The notes under the pieces were generated by a model. The model saw only the letters and a program-made list of their open reading frames with translations, searched no databases and was not told where the DNA came from. Source: Schistocephalus solidus (lineage: Eukaryota; Platyhelminthes; Cestoda; Diphyllobothriidea; Diphyllobothriidae). From it: a stretch of 64,000 nucleotides of DNA. How positions within the stretch are numbered: the stretch's first letter is position 1; every line of letters begins with the position of its first letter. The translations under genes were made by a program, and so were the position numbers. Location of the stretch: NCBI GenBank assembly GCA_017591395.1, contig WEDG01001357.1:62001-126000 (forward strand), in the 5' to 3' direction. Positions 22,406 to 33,858 of this stretch are shown here, piece after piece.

Positions 22406-24082
22406 ATCCATCATTGGAAAATGTCTGTCGTAGTGAGGTGATAGTTGAAAATATTGTTGTATCCGCCCAACGTTTGTTCTGGAATCACACCAATCATATA
22501 ATCAGAGGGATGCAGAATGGCCCGTTAGCTGCAATACCAATGGGAGGCGTAGATACGCAACCGCAGTCCTATTGGCATAAAAACTGCCGTCCGATCTCGA
22601 ATACTCGAGCCTCCAACGTTAATATTTGCATTTGTCTGGGTACGTGTTTGACTATCAATTCCAAGTGGCTGATCGTGTAGTTTAGTGATGTTGATGCCAA
22701 TCCTACGTACGATTCAGACAAGTAGCATGCAATTAGGGAGGGCATGTTTTAGGAATTGTCTAAGCTTACCAAGCTCCATGCAGTTCGTCACTCAATTACC
22801 TTCAGCCATTCAAGGGTAACGGATTCGGTTGGACGAAATACAATGAACGCCGTTGTTATCATCCATCCTACTGGATTAGACTTGGGTAAAAATGTCTACG
22901 AAAAGAGCCGAAAGAAGAATAGGACGAAATGCATATCCAACTCAAGATTGAGCGCCAAATAACCCTAACTTTTAATAAGAAAGCGTAGAAGAAGGCGATG
23001 GGCACACCACTGGGCCCATTACTATCTGGCTAGGAGAATAAATGGACGGAATTCGAAGCAACTACTCCAATCATGACTAGTCTGCCATTCGACGCCATTA
23101 CGTCAGCTATGCTCTTGCCACTGGCATTAAGAGAAGGTGGACATAATTTCATAAGTTGCTTAACCAAACCTTCTCTGATATAAAATTCTTGGTGGAGGAA
23201 GGGGCAGTAGAAGATTGAGCAATATGTGCATGCCAGGTGGAACCCTAGTTCCGAACTTTTTAGAACATGCTTAGGCAACTCTTAGTTGAAAAAATAATAA
23301 CCACCACAGGAACAGTCCTAGGTTGCGTCATTAATGCTATGCGGAGAAGCTGTTCAAATGAACTTGAAGAATCTGCAGAACGCAGGAGAAAAATACTAGT
23401 GGGATCAGCTATGTTCGCGGACGGTTTGTGACAAAAAAGTTCATGATCTGGAACCTTAGCATCCGTTCCTATATAAAGTTTCGATTTGATCACAGTTCAG
23501 AGTACACCCTATAGTACAGTTGGCCTTTCGTTAAGTTCCAGGATGCATACCTATTTACATTTTTTAATTTTAACTTAAATGGTAACGCTAACTCCCTAAA
23601 CCCTTATCCAAATGGGATAAAAGGGAAGGCCAGTGGTAATATGGGAGTTCCTATAACCTAACACTAACATGTTTCGGGGTTTTTTAAACTCAAAAGTTTA
23701 TTAAGAATGCCCCATATGCGTGCAATTACCTTGTTGCTAACGTGAAGGACGGGATGAAAAGTTGTGCCATAGTTACCATGAGCAAATTCCTCAAGAAAAT
23801 TAGTCAACTTATGTTCATTTGGGCAGACTGTTGCCATCCTCCTACTGAACATACTAAATTGGACAAAAACTGAGACGGTGCGTATGGTACTGCAACACAC
23901 GATTCAGTCTCAAGATAGAGCAGTCCTCTGCCCTAGATCTTACTAAATAACCGTCATGGCAGCGTGTAAAGTAAGTCATGAGTTCCGATGAGAACCCAAA
24001 ACATACAGTGTGGGCTGATTTCGCGTAACGGGCCTTTTCTCATGAGATTCCAGGAGAAAAAGGGTATCCACTGTAGGTCATT

Positions 24083-24345
24083 CACTGAAAGCCCGTTTAA
24101 AGGGTGCTGTATTCTGTACAGGAGAAGTGAAGAACCCGTTGGACCAAATTAGCAACCGAACGAGGGCACATTTCCGATGCCACCAGTGTCGCGTCCCGAA
24201 AAGGAGTTGAAGAGGCGTTGCAGCGCCTTGAGCGGGAGTACACCTGAGTCTGGCTTGAAAGTGATTACCGGTATGGACAGCCGTGATTGGCCCCAAACCA
24301 GGCTGCCAGTAGTGCGCACGGGAAGCGCAGCGTTTCAACCAGCGC
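24083..24345 (+). repeat. Dispersed repeat I, copy 2
   Basis: Same family as 24415-24700, 70 bases away and in the same direction: GTATTCTGTACAGGA, a GACGAGGGCA-like box, TTGAGCGGGA, ATTGGCC and AGTAGTGCGCACG. The gap and the shared order suggest a local duplication. Confidence 0.5.
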
Positions 24346-24414
24346 GATAGCTTAAATTATTAAGAAAGACCCTATTAGCTACGACTTTCAGGCCCAGTTC
24401 CGTATACGAAGAGA

Positions 24415-24700
24415 TGGTGGTGGGACGCCAATTGGGAGGAGAGTTTATTCTGTACAGGACTATTGGGGAAGATATTGGAATATCTTGGTTGCCAGACGAG
24501 GGCAGATCCCAGCCATGGGAGCGGCGACCGCTGGGAGCTGGTGCAGCCCCTTGAGCGATATCCTGTGCTAGTCAGCCCCGAGGGTGCTTGACCGGTTTGG
24601 ACAGCAGAGATTGGCCGCCACTGGTGCGCACGTGCAAGTTCTCGCGAGAGGTTAAGCGCTGCAACAGGCGCCCATAGTTGAACCACTACAGGTCTACCAA
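24415..24700 (+). repeat. Dispersed repeat I, copy 3
   Basis: The best-preserved copy: GGGACGCCAATTGGGAGG, TTTATTCTGTACAGGA, GTTGCCAGACGAGGGCA, GCGGCGACCGCTGGGAGC, GATTGGCCGCCACTGGTGCG, ACGTGCAAGTTCTCGCGAGA and CCACTACAGGT. A further 20-base scrap (GCTAATTGGGAGGAGAGTT) is at about 54462. The open frame on the minus strand here is incidental. Confidence 0.55.
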
Positions 24701-27700
24701 AAGGCCACTTGGTGACATCAGCAGAACCCCTAGACAGTTTACTGGCCACGTATAACGCACCCTGCAGCTTGCAGGCGCTGTGACGCCAAACAATATTTTA
24801 TCTGTGATCAGTAGCCGCCGCGCGATACTACAACAACACCAACCATCTCTCAGCTTAGATGAGCAGCTCACATTGCCGCCTATTGAACTACTTGTAACCT
24901 GCAATGCAGAGTAAACACTGCCTTACGAAAATTATATTCCTGAATCGAAGTTTGCGCAATTTCTTGTTTTCGGTCAATCCCACATTGGCATGCGCAATGA
25001 TCCACCACCCATATGAATCGCTGTATAATTTTTGGTCTATTCGTCAGATGGCTAGAGCACCGCACAAAGTTTTTTTGCCGTTTTTGAATCGTTGCTGATA
25101 GTGAACTACGTGCGCTTGAAGGATGAAACGAATAAATTGCTGGTTCCAGTTTTCCACAAGCTTTTGTGTCTGTCTTGTTCTGCGGTGAAATCTTTTTGGA
25201 CGGGCCACTTAGAAATGTCTTGAACAGTCATTTGTCCTTGTTATAATGCTTGTAAATGAAATTCAAAATGTTGTCCTCTTCTGATCTTACGATATTGAGT
25301 GAGCGTGTCAGAGCAGTCACAATTTGAAAGCCATTGCAATTCTGCAGTCCTTTTCATTAATCGTTATTTTCGTTTAATTACTGAGAATGATGTCGAGTTC
25401 CTATCATTACGCATAATCAATTGTGACACAAACATACTGTGGCCAGATGTTTCGACATCAATAACCAAGAACAATGTTTCGGAACTCAGGAAGCAGTCAA
25501 ATTGCCCGTGATTTGAACTTAAAATCCTACTCAGACAAGGAGCAATGTTTTTTTCCTGCATCTTTATCTGCCGAACTGGTCATTTAGACTTATCGACGCC
25601 AGCAGGCGCTTCAATTTACTTCTTTGGAGTCAGAGCTAAACGACGAGCTATGTTGCCACTCACATATTGATGGCGGGACAGTCCCAGGGTTTCGGTTCAA
25701 TGCTTTCACCTTTTCAAAATTTAGAAGTCAGTTAGACCTACATGTATAAGCCCTTCTAAGTCTCATTCCCTGATTGGTTAGCTAAAGAACTCATAACCAG
25801 GCAAAAGCAAACCACTTTCTCTGTTGCCATTTACGTTCTTGGTCAGAAATTTTCAGACACAGTTGAGACTTTTGACCTCAGATTTTAACAAGAGGTGTTT
25901 GCAGCAGTGCACTGCTCCATCTGTCTAGCACTAACTAAAAGACCTCAACTCTGTGAGGTGTATTTTGCAAAAGTGAAGGTCGGGGTTTTAGCTGCACGAC
26001 AAACTTGCTACATGAGCACATCTGGGTAGTTAGGGGGGCAGTAAGCTCAATGGCGGTGCACGTGAAAAACAGCACGATGGTGAGCAATCAAGGGTGAAGT
26101 AGTTTAGCAAAGTGCCCTTGGGGCTACTTACAAGCTAAGAAGAAAACAGGAAAACCTTTGAATGCACAGTAATACCACCAACAACCTCCGGCTTAGGTTC
26201 CAAAAGGAATCGCACATGTTTGGTAGAGTGATTCAAATGCTTATGACTAGAGATTATACCCGTAATATGACCCAAACCATGTTTCCAAGCTCTTTACTTG
26301 TTTTCAACAGTTACCTCAATACATTTCACTTAAAAAAGGAATAAATGGTTCTCGTTAAAAAGAGTTCAGTATCGTCTGATGGGTACTGGTCACTCTTACC
26401 CCTATGCTATTTTTTATCTCACTGTAAAGTAAGCCCAAGTAACGAGTGGAACCTCAAATCTAATGACTGACGTTTTCATTGTTATTTTCGGTTAGGTAAA
26501 CTAAGTACAAAATGAAAAAATCTGTCCCTACTGTACGTAGAGGGTAATCTAATCAATTAAATTGAAAGTCTGTGATGACTTACAGAGAAATAATAAGTTG
26601 TTAAACTCTGGGCACGTGCTAACTCTGAAAAAGGCAGGAGATAGAACAAAAATACATATGTACAATATAAAATCTTTAATACAATACATTAGTATGAACC
26701 CTCCTCAAATGATGTGTAGTACGGTTAAGAAAATGCAAATGACTACATGAGGCCCTTGAAGAATTATAGCTTCTCAAGGCTCAACTTTTTAGGCACAGGA
26801 GAATCATCCACCGGGTTTTGGTTTTCGATCGAAGAACCAAGTTAAGTTTCCCTGTTGATGCTGTTTTTCATAGTGGTATAGAGGGTTCTCTATGTTTCCA
26901 TGACTTAATTTAAATTCGCTTATCATTTATAACGAATGCTGTTGGTAAGAATTTCTGTTGTTTGATTAGGTTATTCCATTCCTACCAGCTTATAGCGCGT
27001 CGTCATCGCACCTACGTCATCACCCAAACCCGATACAGCAAGCAGTTACTATGACAACTAGCTCACATATTATAAATTTTGATTTGAATTTAAGTTTATA
27101 TTTATTCGATATAAAAAGTAGGAACGTAACTAGAATACTAATTAATCTTTGTATAATCCTCAGTGTTCTAAAGGGGATAGCGTTTACAAATGGATATCGC
27201 ATTTTGTAAATGTACTGTACAGCACTTACCACAAGGAGAAACGTTTCCATAAGAAAGCAAAGGGTTGTAGAAATGATTTCTTAAATACTTACCTGTACGT
27301 CTTTAATTTTTTCGAGAATCCCTGAATTGGATTATCGGGAAGCGTGACTGCACAAGGCATGATTATAATCAACCGTTAAACTGTGGGCATACGGAAGATA
27401 ACCCGGTGCCTTAAATGTCGAAACTCCATCCTGCCCGCTATTTCTAATACGACAATAGTAAATTGGCCCTTACTGAGATGCGTTCACTTTCATTTAGGTA
27501 GCGATTTGAAAATGCGGTGAAAAGTGAAAGCCCTTTAAACAGGAGGCCGCAAGCATTTGCATAAATATTAGAGCTATGGTATGCAAAAATGGAATCAATT
27601 CCTCTTCATGGAGGAAATACATGAAAAATTACCTTCTACTGTAACAGTTCAAGTAGAAGAATATATTTATTGCGATTATTGCAAACAACTAACCGTTGGA

Positions 27701-29040
27701 CTTTCCTATCCACTTAACTGCAGGTTTTCGATATTCCTAGAGTGCTATCAGCATACAACCGCTGGGCACTATAATTAAAGAACGCGTTTGACAGTCTAAT
27801 AAAAAGGATAAACATAAAAATACTGATTCCTGGCCTGGTATATGAAACGAAATTGAACAGGATAGATTTCCTTACAAGTACGCATAAGTTGCAAGAGTTG
27901 ACCCAGAGTTTCTAACATAAACACAGATAATTAAGTGTAAAGTATTCTCAGATAGTGGTATTGGTTACTGTGGGAAACGTCCGCATTTTTTATTGAATAC
28001 ATCAAACATAACTGAATACGAAGAAGCCAAGTCGCCAACTGGTATGTCGAGTGAACTTTGATATTAGTCTGCCAATTGAAGGGGTCACAATGTTTCCTGG
28101 TGAAGATTACTTCCTGTGAGGCATGGTAACATGTTAAGGGCAGAATTCTGCGCTCGCGATAGAAGCAGGTTGCTTAGCGCAAAGAGGTCAAGCATGTGAC
28201 ATTTGCTCATTTTTGTTCTACAGGGCTACAGCCCAACTGTGCACACATTTCGAATGGGACAACGAGACTTGACTTCCAGCAGAAATTCAAAAGGAGCTCA
28301 TGGCTTATTTTACCGGCTGGTCGTACTTGAGGAAATTAACAAATATTTAAAATGCACTTAAGGCGATAAACTTAGAAAACTTTTCTTCTGAATCTTTACA
28401 AGCCGGAAGAGCATGAACGATCTAAGATACTACCGGTAAATGCGAATTCAGGGAGTAGCGCGTAGATATTTTCATGACATCAGTCGTCGCTAAGAGAACA
28501 GGGGCGTGTAAAGTCCTTGTAGGGATCGTTATTGTAAACGCTCTCTGCACCCGATAGGATAGGGAACCAGGAACACCCTGTTATACGGGTATCTTTGCGG
28601 TTGCTTTCAGGAAAATTATTTTGCAAGGGTTAAGGCTAGAATCGGTATTAAATGTCGTATTCCGGTTAAGGTAGTGTTTTCGTTAAGATTATGGTAGGGT
28701 TTAAGATAAGTGTTGTTTTGGTAGCCCTTTGCTTTATTTTATTTTATACACAACTTTTTACATTTATTCCATTTGTTGCGCATTTCCGTAACTCACATTT
28801 GTCCATATTTGTTTAAGTTGGTGTTTATTCACAGCACCGCGCCACACTCAAACTGGTTTTTGTTATGGTGGCGTCGGCAGCTTGTCTCTATTAGTTCGTA
28901 GCATGGGATTGCAGTATTGATCATAGTTGCTCGCTAAATGGTTGCTATATTTTGCGTTACAATGAAGGCTATGGCTGTGGTTTCGACTTTGGTCAATGTT
29001 ATTTTCAGAGTGTGGACACGGGAATATGTACCCTTCCTGG
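24701..29040. other. Gene-free AT-rich stretch
   Basis: Read on both strands without finding a coding exon, RNA gene or clear repeat. Short frames such as 27020-27250 (minus, hydrophobic) and 27581-27778 lack motifs. Confidence 0.4.
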
Positions 29041-29052
29041 AGTTTTGCCCCT

Positions 29053-29077
29053 GCCCGCTAATAAAACTTTGATACCC
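29053..29077 (+). repeat. 25-base exact direct repeat, copy 1
   Basis: GCCCGCTAATAAAACTTTGA followed by TACCC, identical to 30160-30184. It includes AATAAA. Just upstream both copies have GTTTTG. The meaning is unknown: it may be the end of an element present twice. Confidence 0.75.
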
Positions 29078-30159
29078 TGCCTTCCAATTCATACTAAAAA
29101 ACTAGTGTATAAATGAGCTGGTGCCGACCAGAAAGTAAAAAGTTCATTTAGAATATTTTAAGTATAAAGCGTTTAAACGACAAGATAATTGTTATTTTTG
29201 ACAAGACGATTTATATCGCTCTTGTTTTGATCAGGGACATGAAACTCTTTTGAGATGAGCTGGAATAAACAATCTGAGTGTTAATTGTGCCTGTTAAGTA
29301 AAGGCCGGTATTTCGGACTCAGTAAACAAAATTTTGCGTGTAAAAAAAGTAAGTTATTCATGCACAAAGATGTTTATCAAAAGACGAAGTTCAAGGACTG
29401 CGTTAATTTAGGGGTGTATTTAAGGCAAATTTCGGGACGAATGAAGAGGCAACAAAATCGGCGTTTCGTTGGTTACAAGATCCACTTTCGCATACAAATT
29501 TTAATTACACAAAACTGCGTCATAGCGAGGAAAAAACACATATCAACGTCTCGAATTCGCTTCCATTCCCTTCAAGTCACAGAGAAAGACGACCAGCTCG
29601 GAAACTAGACAACTGGATTGACTCCATCATTTTTGGTTTTTACACATTCCGTAAAGTAGTTCGCCCACGTCATTTGAACTGATACGTCTCCAATGCTCGT
29701 GATATTAGTGGTTCGTTTTTTTTAGGTGGATGAAACATTTGCCGAAGTAAACAGTGAAATTTAAATTTAAGGTACAGCTGTATATTGGAAATATTTTTGG
29801 GGAAAATTAAACCACTTTAAATTTGTAATGGTTTTAAGTTAGCATTAGAGATGCTAAAAGGCATTTCAAGTATGAACTGAAAATTTATATTTTGAGAAAG
29901 CATTTAAGATGTGCACTTGAAGTTCAGACTAATTTAACTTGTGAACACCACTCATGGAAAAGCTTATGCGCTCACTTCCATCCTTGCAATTTTATCCTTA
30001 TTTTGAAACTGCAGAATAAAAACAGCTCTGTACTCAGACAAATAATATTTATGTTTTCAGACTAATTGCACCAGTCAAATCACAATGAGGAAATTACCCA
30101 GAAGATGCTGTTTTATGTAGAAATGCCAGTTAGACGTGTGTATGATTATAAGCGTTTTG

Positions 30160-30184
30160 GCCCGCTAATAAAACTTTGATACCC
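30160..30184 (+). repeat. 25-base exact direct repeat, copy 2
   Basis: Identical to 29053-29077, with 1.1 kb between them. The intervening DNA has no recognised coding sequence; the 107-residue frame at 29285-29608 shows no family motif. Confidence 0.75.
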
Positions 30185-30858
30185 ACAAAACAGTCAATTT
30201 AGCCTTAAATATATCAAAGTGTCGCGAGGCAGAGCCTTAACCATAAACCGTATACTAGGTTTTGAAAGGTTCCTTATGGAAGAGATATTGCACGCACTCA
30301 AAGATTGAATACGCCTCAAGCTGCTGGTATAAGAGTCCAAATTGTGCATTAAAGCTACCGTCTAGTTAATTACACTAAGTAAGCTTTAGTCTGTATGATA
30401 ACAACTTGCCAAATCCTTCAGTTAGAAACTAGACTTTGAGCTTTCACCTTTTTAACTGCTGTATGCGCAACGTTTGCCAACATCTTATTAGTACAATTGA
30501 TTTTAAAGTACATTCTCCACTGATGGGGATTCATGAGACCTACCAAGCGCCCTATTCCTTTTTTTGAATTCTCCTCAGAGCAAGGCTAGGATACGTAAGA
30601 TGTGGAACTTTTTATATGAAAATGGAAGCAATAAGGTATTTTCGTAAAGGAAAAATTATGAAGAATGAAGTATGCCTCCGGTAACAGATAAAAATTACAT
30701 TTCATCCAGTGTTTTTCCTAGGCTCAGAGAACGCCCTGAGTTCTCGATATAAACGCAGTGACGTTTCGTATTATTAAATCCTCTTGGGATGACTTTTCAT
30801 TGTCCAAACAGTTCGATGCTACCGTTTTGTTTCGGCAATTGACAAGGTTTGCGTATGA

Positions 30859-30892
30859 TAGTGATCAAGTTGATCACACCACTTGATCACTA
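30859..30892. repeat. Perfect 12-bp inverted repeat with 10-base loop
   Basis: TAGTGATCAAGT, then TGATCACACC, then ACTTGATCACTA. The arms are exact complements. It lies in anonymous AT-rich DNA upstream (in genome order) of the heat-shock gene's 3' end. Confidence 0.85.
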
Positions 30893-31905
30893 AAACGTCT
30901 GTCTACCATTAGAAGATATTTTTGCGTAGTAGCTGTCCACGCAAGCACATAATAGGAGATTATAGCTATTAGTTTTGAATGTCAAGGAGAGTTTTACCTA
31001 GGAGGGTAAATAGAAATGAAGGTAAGACAATGAAATAGGAACCCCGTAATATGGGTGACCTTGTGCTATATTTCAGGGAAATTAGGGTTATGGTTAAGGT
31101 TTAGAGTAGATTAAGAACTCGGAAATAGTTACTATTCCTGTAGTTTAGCTCAAGACTGCTCAGATAAAGTCCGTTAACTTATTTATTAGAGTTCCCGTCA
31201 GTATCCTTGGATTATCCCAATATCTGTATTTAAGATAGTTCCTTACTGAACAAAATCACAGACCTGATTGTCGATGAAAACTGTGAAGGTGATGAAATGC
31301 GAAATACAAGCACTCTCATTACTAAAAGAGACGCACTTGATTATCAGCCATTAGAGTAATCTGTTTCCTGTACCCCATCTGTGGTTTGATTTCATTAATA
31401 GATGATATGCCCGAAAAATATAATTTTTGGATTACTAAAGGGTACGTTAGCATACTGATTTTCCTCTTTCCTGTCCGTATATATCACTTAACCAAATGGA
31501 AAGTTCGATTGGGCACAAGTCGACTATAAATCCCAGCTTGGTGGTGCATAGTATTTCTCGATATTGAAGAACAATCGGAGGATCAATTTTTTCCACGTCG
31601 CGTTTTAGTTAACGGACATGCAAACTGCGGATGCAATGTTGTTAGTGGCTGAAGCACTAAGGCAAAACTATTGCAGAAGGATAAGAAGTGGAAGAGATGT
31701 AAACAAGCTGGTTTTTGTGATGCACGCTGAGTGAAACGGGATATCAGCCGGTCCTTTTTGTATGCATGTACTGGGGATTGCGCGAAGGATCATGTTTTAA
31801 GTAAACATGGGAAGGCGGAAAGGGCAATTTGAAGGAGCGTGGAGGGTATAAGGGAAGTGAGATGGTAGCAGCCGGAGACTGTCGCGAAGGGTTTGATAGT
31901 CAAAT
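30893..31905. other. Stretch downstream of the heat-shock gene
   Basis: Holds the presumed 3' untranslated region of the minus-strand heat-shock gene near 31800-31905. The rest shows no gene. A TTAGGGTTATGG-like run near 31084 is not a telomeric array. Confidence 0.4.
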
Positions 31906-32225
31906 TCAAACAGTGCAGTGCAGAGGAGCCTCCACAACGAGCGTTTTGCCATTGAGAACCGCAGATACTGTAAAGGGGTCGATAGTCTCTGGCACCTCGA
32001 AGGTGCGTGTGAATTCCTGAAACTGGGAGCTCTTGAAGGCTGACTTGGAAGTACTAGAATCCACGCTCTTGTCGGCACTCATCTCATGCTTGCCAGAAAC
32101 TATGATCTTGTTGGCCTCCATTCGTACGCTGAGGTCCTCAGCAGCATAGCCTTCCTCAATTGGTACCTCGAGATGAAGCTTACGTCCTCCAGCACCATCA
32201 TTCAGCACCAGCGGCCCTGGCTGAC
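31906..32225 (-). CDS. Small heat-shock protein, last exon (second alpha-crystallin domain)
   Basis: Encodes the end of a two-domain small heat-shock protein of the flatworm p36/p40 type, an ATP-independent chaperone. After GQPGPLVLND come RKLHLEVPIEEGYAAEDLS, MEANKIIVSGKHE, FQEFTRTFEVPETIDPFTVS and AVLNGKTLVVEAP. These are the strands of an alpha-crystallin domain, with the conserved closing loop LNGKTLVVEAP in the place of A-x-x-x-G-x-L. The acceptor TTTGTCTTCAAG ends at 32226; G from the previous exon plus GT completes the glycine codon. The stop is TGA at 31908-31906. Confidence 0.88.
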
Positions 32226-32326
32226 CTTGAAGACAAAGTACGCGCAAAAATTCGAGGTTAGTGAAAGCGTGTATTTAGTGTGGAAATAGGCTTGCAAGGA
32301 CTTGAAGTAAAAAGGAGTAAACTAAC

Positions 32327-32465
32327 CTCTGATGGAAATTTTCGTATCCGTGCTTTTGAGCACACTGGAGTCTTTAGGTCGGATACTCAAGTTGTGTCCA
32401 GAGTCGAACGTGATAGAAGAGTAGTCGGGCGCCTTGACCGGAGCGTCGAGGATAAGAACTCCATC
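32327..32465 (-). CDS. Small heat-shock protein, third visible exon (end of domain 1 and linker)
   Basis: A 139-base exon encoding DGVLILDAPVKAPDYSS, which completes the first alpha-crystallin domain, then ITFDSGHNLSIRPKD and TDTKISIR. The acceptor is CTTCTTACTTAACAG (ending 32466) and the donor G/GTTAGT at 32326. It enters in phase 0 and leaves in phase 1, matching both neighbours exactly. Confidence 0.88.
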
Positions 32466-33660
32466 CTGTTAAGTAAGAAGCTTAAATTCAGCAAATAGGT
32501 AGACTCTTGTTCTCCGTTTTGTGTTGATATCATCGTCACCGACAACAGTTTTCAGCTTTAGTACGCACCAAATATAAACGGCGGGCGTTAAATAACATGG
32601 CTCTGGTTCGAAAATTGTTTTGTATTCCAAACACCTAATCTGCTAAACAATTCCATTGCTCGTAGCAACGAAGGTAACAGTCACGTCTGATTAGCTACGC
32701 TTTAAAAAGACAAACCAAACGCTCCTTTATGCCTTGCAGAATTTTCAGAAAAGTAGGCAGAATAGAGCTACTCCTATACAGAACCGGACTCTAATGTTAT
32801 TTACATGCTTGCACACTGCTTAAGGCTATGGGGGCTAGAGTCCTCCTGTCTGGGGAGTCACACTGAATACAGAACTAGGCAGTAGGCTTCGCAAAAATAT
32901 ACATAACCACATATTTGAACTAATTACATAGTTGTATACTATTGAATGCCTAGTGGCCACTTGCCAATTTTACGCGGTAACTTCGCAGTAGCTGATGGAC
33001 TTTAGTCCAAATATTCGTATCGTCTTTCGGACCGAGCCTGAAAAGGTTTGTTCCCAAGAAGTGACTCCACGTTTTCGTATTATTTTCCCAAGTAAGCAAA
33101 CAAAACAGAACCAAAACGCACTAAAATTAATTCAGGAAAAGCCAACAGGATGGGCGTATCCTTGGATTTTGCCAGCTACGACGTCTCAATATGATCTTAA
33201 TATTCAAAATTGTATGCGTTGGTGGATGTATGCATATTTACTGCAGCCCCTGTAGTAGAAATAGAAAGAGCGTTTGGGTCTCCAATTTCCCATTACACTT
33301 TGAGAAGATCTGGAGTATTTTCGCCCTCCAGAAATAGGAAAACTGAGGTGAAATTGGCAGTACTTTGTTCTTAGGTAAACAGGTCTGGAAAACACTGCAC
33401 TTGGAGTAGGTTCTTCGTACCGCAGAAATGTAGTCTTTTTGATTAGTAATCCATAGTGCTCATTTGTGAACTATCCATTTTGTGAGTAGAAAGCGGATAT
33501 TCCGAAACAGCTTACATAGAAACATCAGGTTTCAGGGAGCATAAAGCTCCCGCACAAACGGTGAAAAGGCTGCCGTGCGAGAACGTGAACTAGGGAGGGG
33601 GGGCTTTTAGGGGGCGCAAAAACTGATTGGCTATGTGATCTCCTGACTCCTCCTACTTAC
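32466..33660 (-). other. Heat-shock gene intron with repeat J
   Basis: Donor GTAAGT at 33660 and acceptor AACAG at 32466 (minus strand). Holds one copy of repeat J (about 32970-33045). No other feature seen. Confidence 0.6.
32970..33045 (+). repeat. Dispersed repeat J, copy 1
   Basis: Shares with 40045-40115 the order TTTACGCGGT, a TGTAGCTGATGGACTT-like box, CAGTC-AAATATTC and CTTTCGG. Both copies lie in introns of the heat-shock gene; a weaker third is near 40370-40430. Confidence 0.45.
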
Positions 33661-33858
33661 CTGTGTCAGATTGCACTGGAACTTCTCGTGGTCAATGGAG
33701 CGTGGCAGATCAACGGTGCGGCTGAACTCACGACTGCTTCTGGAGCCCGCTGTGGTGATGGTCTTCTTGGCGTGAACGGTCAGCCGGTTGCCCACAGTGG
33801 TCACGTCAATATCTTCGGGGGCAAAGTCTTTGGCGTCGAAGCGCACTTTGAAGTGGAC
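33661..33858 (-). CDS. Small heat-shock protein, second visible exon (first alpha-crystallin domain)
   Basis: A 66-codon exon, phase 0 at both ends. It encodes VHFKVRFDAKDFAPEDIDVT, NRLTVHAKK, SREFSRTVDLPRSIDHEKF and QCNLTQ, the strands of a classical alpha-crystallin domain including the FAPEDI and V-LP--I motifs. The acceptor CTTGCTCCGAAG ends at 33859; the donor is CAG/GTAAGT at 33660. The reading joins GDDGL of the previous exon to VHFKV, as in other proteins of this type (GDDG-VHFKV). Confidence 0.9.

Noticed and set aside
22064..22441. Plus-strand 125-residue open frame
   Set aside because: It overlaps repeat I, and the other repeat copies do not preserve the frame.
28555..28650. Repeat shared with 31030-31110
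   Set aside because: A few short boxes in common, but the alignment by eye is too weak to separate from AT-rich background.
29285..29608. A 107-residue Lys/Arg-rich protein
   Set aside because: No motif, no start context or splice partners that I can support; it lies between two short direct repeats in AT-rich DNA.
31075..31110. Telomere-like TTAGGGTT sequence
   Set aside because: Only one degenerate unit, no array.
31797..32078. Other-frame protein over the last heat-shock exon
   Set aside because: A shadow of the alpha-crystallin exon; the splice-compatible frame is the one annotated.
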